Shown piece after piece: positions 59,219 to 64,000 of a stretch of DNA of 64,000 bases. Source of the stretch: Sinohyriopsis cumingii. Its lineage: Eukaryota > Mollusca > Bivalvia > Unionida > Unionidae. The position numbers were made by a program, and so were the translations under genes. The notes beneath the pieces were generated by a model that ran no database searches, had not been told where the DNA came from, and saw nothing but the letters and a program-made list of their open reading frames with translations. How positions within the stretch are numbered: position 1 is the stretch's first letter; each line of letters begins with the position of its first letter. The stretch lies in assembly GCA_028554795.2 (NCBI GenBank), contig CM068828.1, forward strand, positions 21,847,436 through 21,911,435. Reading direction: 5' to 3'.

Positions 59219-59575
59219 ATGAAACGATCGCATCACTTCGTGAAGAAAGAAGAAGAAAGTAAGACGAAGTATTGGCTTAAATCCATGCCAGCGCTTTTGA
59301 AGATGACATGGGTGAGCCAGAATCCAGACCCAGAGAGTCTACGTCAAAACCAAAGTCCACCACCAGTAACCCCTGAAAACTACTATTACATTCGAGAGAC
59401 GGATAAACACTTCTCTGGAAAATTTAGAATCGTAGCCTACACGTACTCAGTGAAATTTAAAGATTTCATGTCCGACGTACCGCTGGAGAAAGCAGAGGGG
59501 CTCATTACCAATGTCTGGGATTCTTTGTTAACCACACTGAAACGACAATGTGGAGCAAAAGAAGACGAAGTCTGA
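59219..59575 (+). CDS. Unrecognised 118-codon ORF upstream of the Polinton polymerase
   Basis: ATG at 59219 to TGA at 59573-59575, open throughout. The protein starts MKRSHHFVKKEEESKTKYWL, has a proline/asparagine-rich middle (QNQSPPPVTPENYYYI) and a charged C-terminal half ending KRQCGAKEDEV. It has no signal peptide, membrane segment or zinc motif. A TATATAGGGACT word about 45 bases upstream (59163) could be a TATA box. GC content and codon usage match the polymerase region to the right, not the host introns. Position and orientation suggest a gene of the same element. I do not know a function. That it is intact beside a broken polymerase is notable but could be chance for a short frame. 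Confidence 0.6.
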   Translation: MKRSHHFVKKEEESKTKYWLKSMPALLKMTWVSQNPDPESLRQNQSPPPVTPENYYYIRETDKHFSGKFRIVAYTYSVKFKDFMSDVPLEKAEGLITNVWDSLLTTLKRQCGAKEDEV

Positions 59576-59619
59576 AGTCCCCCGTTTGGATCGAGTTTAG
59601 CAGGCCAACATAACTGACA

Positions 59620-62600
59620 CCTTCTAAAGTCATCGAAAGATTCAACACGTTCAGCAGTCCAACGACACGTTTCACATCACCGATGGAAAAGCGACAATGT
59701 AGATGGCCCACGTTTCTCTTCCAAAAGGGACCGGAAGCAAAAAGGTGTTATTTGTGGGCAACATTCTCAGCACCAAAACGAGCCTCGTCGAAATCATGAC
59801 CTGATGTGTTTATCCTGTGCCATCGTTGTTGGACGAACGTATGCCGACAAGAACAACATTGCAGAATGGAAAAGAGCCTGGAAAAGTATTCGACAATCGG
59901 ACCGAGCCAAACAACGAAGAGAAGCAGAACTTCTGTTACAGCAAGCTGACCTATCCAAAGACGCTCGCTGTGGCATTCCTGAAATGCAAAAACTGCACGA
60001 CGTCTTGGCTCCACGCTACACCTTAAAAGTACACCCTCAAGAAGTACGTGGACCTCTGCTGTTTCAAGGCAAATATTTCAAAGACGCAAAATACATGTAC
60101 GTTTATCATCACGATGAACATTTCAATGCCATTATCAGTATCACCGGATTCCTGGGATACTGTTATTACTGTGAGAAATGTCATTATGGCTACAACAATC
60201 GAGAGCAATACAAGCATTGCGGATCGAAATGCTCAGAATGTTTGGCCTCTAAATCCTGTCTTGGCGAAGGACAAAACAAGTGCATTGCCCAGCTTATCAG
60301 CGAACCTTTGTTATCCCATCATGTTACCAACAGAAGCTGAAGACGCAAGGTTCACAGAAGTAAAGTGCTTGTCAACTCCTAAAATGTTGTCCTGCATGTG
60401 AACAAGTGATACGTGGCAATAATGCCAAGGCACACATTTGTGCAGGAAAGAAACTATGTCACATTTGTCAGCAAATCGTGGACTTGGAACACGAAAGCTA
60501 CATTCCAAAATACCAACCCAAACAGTAGGAGGAAAAAGATTACCAGAAGAAAAGGGATTTCATCTATTTCTGCTTGGCTCACCGAGCGTGCAATAAATGC
60601 ATCCAAGAGCCTATCTTTATTCGTTGCCTTCAATGTGGCAAGATTCCTGCAAGACGTAAAAAATCTTTCGGGGCCTGAACACGTTGGCAAATTTCGCCAA
60701 ATGGATTTTAGACCCTATCGACGAAACATGGAGTCAAGAGGACATCGAACGTTACGGAGATTGCCGTTGCTATACCACAGAGATGGCGTACAATTTCTGG
60801 GATATGATGGGCAATTTTTTCTGAGATACTACACGGAACAAAGCATAGAGCGTCATAATGTGGCTTTGAACGGAGCCAAAACCATTTTCGTGCAAGTGGG
60901 ACAAATGCAGTTTAAATAAACGACGAGTTACTTGGTGATGCCTTTGAGCCGAACACCAAAAACATTTGGAATGACAGAAATGGCAAAAGATTTTTCCCCG
61001 AACTTTTCCAATACCATTTGCCTGATGCTGACTAGTACGACCCAGACAACATGCGCACCGAACAACGAGAAGTTTTCTACGCTTGGTACCACATTTATGA
61101 CTCGGACCCCTTCGAATTTCAGGAAGAAATGTTAAGGTACTGTCCTTCCTACGAGGACATTTTAAGGCGTGGCTGTGGAAAATTTTGAGAACTGTTCATA
61201 GTAGGCGAAAGAATAGATCCCTTGAAAGAAGCCTGCACAATTGCCAAAGCGTGTTATTTAGTGTACCGCCAACGGTTCATGCCCGAAATCATCCCGGCTG
61301 TCATCCGCCCTCAAACGACCAATTTTGTCAAACGTCAATACTCGGTCAAAGCCCTATGCTGGATACATTATTTGTGCGACAAGGAAGATAAATGGATCCA
61401 ACACGCCCGAAATGTAGGAGGCGAAATGTCCATCTGAACGTATTAGGTGGATGGATAGGACTTAGAAAACGCCAAAACCACGTACGAGTTTAACGGGTGT
61501 TTATTTCACGGATGTCCGATCTACTACCCTCAACGTGACACTAAAAAATCCGTTTTTACAACGTACCATGGAAAACTTGTACGAAGCCACTTGTCAGCGG
61601 TGCTTGACGTTAGAACAGCAAAGACACCAAGTGGTTGAAATGTGGGAACACGAGTACGTTCACCGATTGAAAACAGATCAAAATTTTAATGCACTGTGGA
61701 ATGTTACAAGCGGAAGGACCCACTGAACCCGTGGGACAGTTTGTATGGAGGACGGACGAATGCCACCTGTTTGGTGTACCACGCCGAGAAGTAGAAAGGA
61801 GAAGAAATCAAATACTTGGATGTGTGTTCGCTGTATCCTTACGTGTACAAATATCGTCATTTTTCCGCAGGGCACCCACAATTACTGACGCAATACATCG
61901 ACGTGGACAACATTCAACAATACGAAGGATTGAGTAAACGCAGTCTTGCCTCCCACGGACGTTTTTCCTCACCATTGCCAAGGAAAATTGGTGTTTCCCT
62001 TGTGTCGTACTTGTGCCAAAAAGTGCAACCAAGACCAACATTGTCAGCACATCCAGGAAGAATGAGCCTTGAGAAGAACGTAGGTGAGCGTGGAATTGTT
62101 TAAGGCACTCTACCTGGGATACCATTTGTTAGAGGTGTACGAAATTTATCACTTTCCCAAGACAGAACAATACAACAAGGGTGATGAGAAACATACAAGC
62201 ATTTTCGCAGACTACGTGGGTACCTTTTTTGAAACTGAAACAAAATCCAGTGGCTAACCTTCCTGGTGCCAGGATCCCGAAGGCCAGCACGAATTCAAAG
62301 AGAAATTCTTGGAGCATGAGGGCATTCCTTTAGACCACAGCGAGATAAACGAAGGAAGGCGATCGTTTGCTAAAGTGATGTTAAATTGTTTTGGGGGTAA
62401 AATGGCACAACGACCGTATTTACCCAAGACAGAGTATTCCCTCTACTTCCAGATAATTCACGACAAAACTAAAACCATGAAACACGTGGACGTCCTTCGT
62501 GAAGACTTGATCGTAGTCAATTACGAAAAAAACTGAGTTTGTAGAGGCCGACAAATTTGGAAATGTCATCATTGCAGCCTACGTTACAGCCCATGCTCGC

Positions 62601-63200
62601 TTAAAATTGTACGAGGCCTTACACCAGTAAGGAGATTGTGTGCTGTATTTTGACACGGACAGTTGCATCTACATTGATCACCTGAGTCAACGTCACCCTG
62701 ACATCGAAGGAGATCGTTTAGCAGCTTGGGTGGAAAAGCCTCCCGAATACAAGATTCTAAGTTTTGCTAGTGGCGGTCCCAAAAATTACGGCTACGAATA
62801 CCGGCACCAACAAGAAGTGCACACCGAGTGTAAAGTGAAAGGATTGACTGTCAAAAAATTATCGCACCAGTCAAGTGGTAAACTTTTGGGTATTGAAAGA
62901 AGCCTTGGAGTCTTGAGAAGATCAACATTTTATAGTGACCACCTACGGGCCTCACAAGATTGTACGTTTAGATACACACCAAATCGTCAGTAGACATTTG
63001 AAAAAAACTGTATCAAGTCGTATACCACAAGAGGGTGCTGCTTCCCAACCACTTCACTTTACCTTACGGACACATGGATATTGGTCAGCATATGAAAAAG
63101 AAAACGTCCAAGACCAACAGTTCATTGCGACTACCAGACTGTCATCGACATGGACATCCCCGAAAGATCATTCTGGGAGGGTTCCTGCGTGACTGTACCA
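59620..63200 (+). pseudogene. Protein-primed DNA polymerase B of a Polinton/Maverick (adintovirus-like) element, broken
   Basis: Domains lie in normal order over ~3.6 kb, close to a full-length gene. A cysteine/histidine-rich N-terminal part includes YYCEKCHYGYNN (about 60168-60200) and CPACEQV (about 60392). Exonuclease blocks follow: GYDGQFFLRYY (about 60800) and RYCPSYEDILRRGC (about 61137-61176). Then come KRQYSVKALCWIHYL (about 61330) and FNGCLFHGCP (about 61490). Palm motif A is LDVCSLYPYV (61816-61845), motif B KVMLNCFGGK (62372-62401) and motif C YFDTDS (62646-62663). GGPKNYGYEY (about 62775-62803) and a KRVLLPNHFTLPYG end (about 63030) follow. Breaks include TAG at 60526, TGA at 60676, TAA at 60917, TAG at 61033, TGA at 61186, TGA at 61435, TAG at 61444, 61456 and 61792, and several frame changes. 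The enzyme copies the element's own DNA from a protein primer in active relatives; this copy cannot. Confidence 0.9.
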
Positions 63201-63673
63201 AATAGTGTAGAAACTCTAAGAACATGACAAACTGTCCCTTGGACACCACAGTTTTATTACCAGACATGTTGTACAGTTAATTGTTTATATTCCACTTTGA
63301 TCGTTTTCATATTTATTTTATCGATGTACTTAACTATTTGGCTTTAATGTATTTTTGTCTTTCTTGTTGAGTTTTAAAAATGTAAAAATGTTTGAAATAA
63401 ACTCTTGTCTTGTCCATTCCGTTTCAAAAGTGACATTCCCTGCGCTATGGCTGTCTCTGCTCTCTCTTCCTCCACTTTCAAAGTCATCGTCGAAAACTTT
63501 TGCTAATTGGGAGGCCTTGTATCTTAGCCATCCCTTTAACATGTAAGTTGCTGAACCTAGCGGTTCAGGCAAAACCGAATCTAACCAAACGCTTTTTTGT
63601 GAGAAACAAAGTAGCATTGACGGAACTAGCAGATCCTCACATAGACACTCAAACTAAATAGCACATCATTTAG
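63201..63673. other. Spacer between polymerase and basic ORF
   Basis: AATAAA at about 63397 could end the polymerase transcript. Opposing frames of 63 (+) and 95 (-) codons at 63330-63617 are not recognised. A plus-strand frame with AVQAKPNLTKRFFVRNKVAL (about 63555-63630) ends in TAA shortly before the next ORF and might be another gene remnant. Confidence 0.4.
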
Positions 63674-63991
63674 AAACCTGGAGTTAGCGGTTCTCTAGGA
63701 AGTATCATCATTCGCTCCCTCTTGAAGTGGGATTTCAATGTCCCTAAGGTCATTCTCAAGACAAAAGCCACCCTCCGACCCAACAAACACATAAGTAAAA
63801 GGGCAGTGGTGTCAAGACCAGGTGACAGCCTCCGAAAAAGAAAAGTCTCCAGTAAAAGAAAAGCCCACAAAAAAAGAAAAAGAAGAGTCCCCGGAAAAAA
63901 GAAAAGCCCCAAGAAAAGACCCCAGAAAGCAGCTTCTACGCTCATTAGAGGCACTGCGGCCAGGAAGCAACCTTACATTCCAAAGCCATGA
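63674..63991 (+). CDS. Very basic ORF, candidate DNA-packaging (core-like) protein of the element
   Basis: The frame is open from just after TAG (63671-63673) to TGA at 63989-63991, about 105 codons. It has no ATG; the first usual alternative is TTG at 63722. It contains KRKVSSKRKAHKKRKRRVPG and KKKSPKKRPQK, with about a third of residues K or R, and ends ARKQPYIPKP. Small lysine/arginine-rich core proteins are known in adenoviruses and proposed in adintoviruses and Polintons. The likeness is in composition and location only. The missing ATG suggests decay or an upstream spliced start. Confidence 0.45.
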   Translation, partial: KPGVSGSLGSIIIRSLLKWDFNVPKVILKTKATLRPNKHISKRAVVSRPGDSLRKRKVSSKRKAHKKRKRRVPGKKKSPKKRPQKAASTLIRGTAARKQPYIPKP

Positions 63992-64000
63992 CCTACAGCG

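Overview
The window is animal nuclear DNA: AT-rich, intron-heavy and crowded with tandem repeats. One host gene is certain. It is the C-terminal three quarters of IFT81, an intraflagellar transport complex B subunit, on the + strand. Ten exons between 2222 and 43026 join in consistent phase into 488 codons plus a stop. The N-terminal part (about 190 residues, judged from the vertebrate protein) lies to the left of the window. The tRNA-derived SINE families, pogo-type MITEs, a Gmr1-type Ty3/gypsy relic and a Polinton-type polymerase suggest a marine lophotrochozoan, most likely a bivalve mollusc. That assignment is inference from repeat style, not from a species-diagnostic gene.

Layout: 1-2221 is upstream intron with a MITE and a SINE. 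From 2222 to 43026, about 1.47 kb of coding sequence is spread over 41 kb. Almost every intron is inflated by minisatellites, the largest being a 7.5 kb array of a 39-bp unit at 11.2-18.7 kb. Intron 4 holds a dead pogo/Tigger transposase and intron 5 a hAT-like element with a zinc-finger start. The 3' flank (43.0-48.5 kb) has a poly(A) signal, further repeats and a possible convergent exon. From 50.96 down to 48.49 kb on the - strand lies a broken Ty3/gypsy element with integrase before reverse transcriptase and RNase H. From 53.3 to 58.4 kb there are more satellites and a SINE with a perfect 11-bp target duplication. From about 59.2 kb to the right edge lies part of a Polinton/Maverick (adintovirus-like) element: a small intact ORF, a broken protein-primed DNA polymerase B and a very basic ORF.

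The most unusual feature is how the IFT81 minisatellites relate to its splice sites. Behind exons 7 and 8 the tandem unit is the exon's own 3' end plus its splice donor, amplified about 26 and 10 times. In front of exons 2, 3 and (less surely) 7, array units carry degraded copies of the splice acceptor plus the start of the exon. At exon 8 a duplicated donor would extend the exon in frame by 35 codons. Elsewhere an array has grown from a transposon terminal repeat, and two arrays have grown from different parts of one dispersed ~165-bp repeat. Short duplications seeded at functional junctions therefore seem to be a recurring mode of intron growth in this genome.
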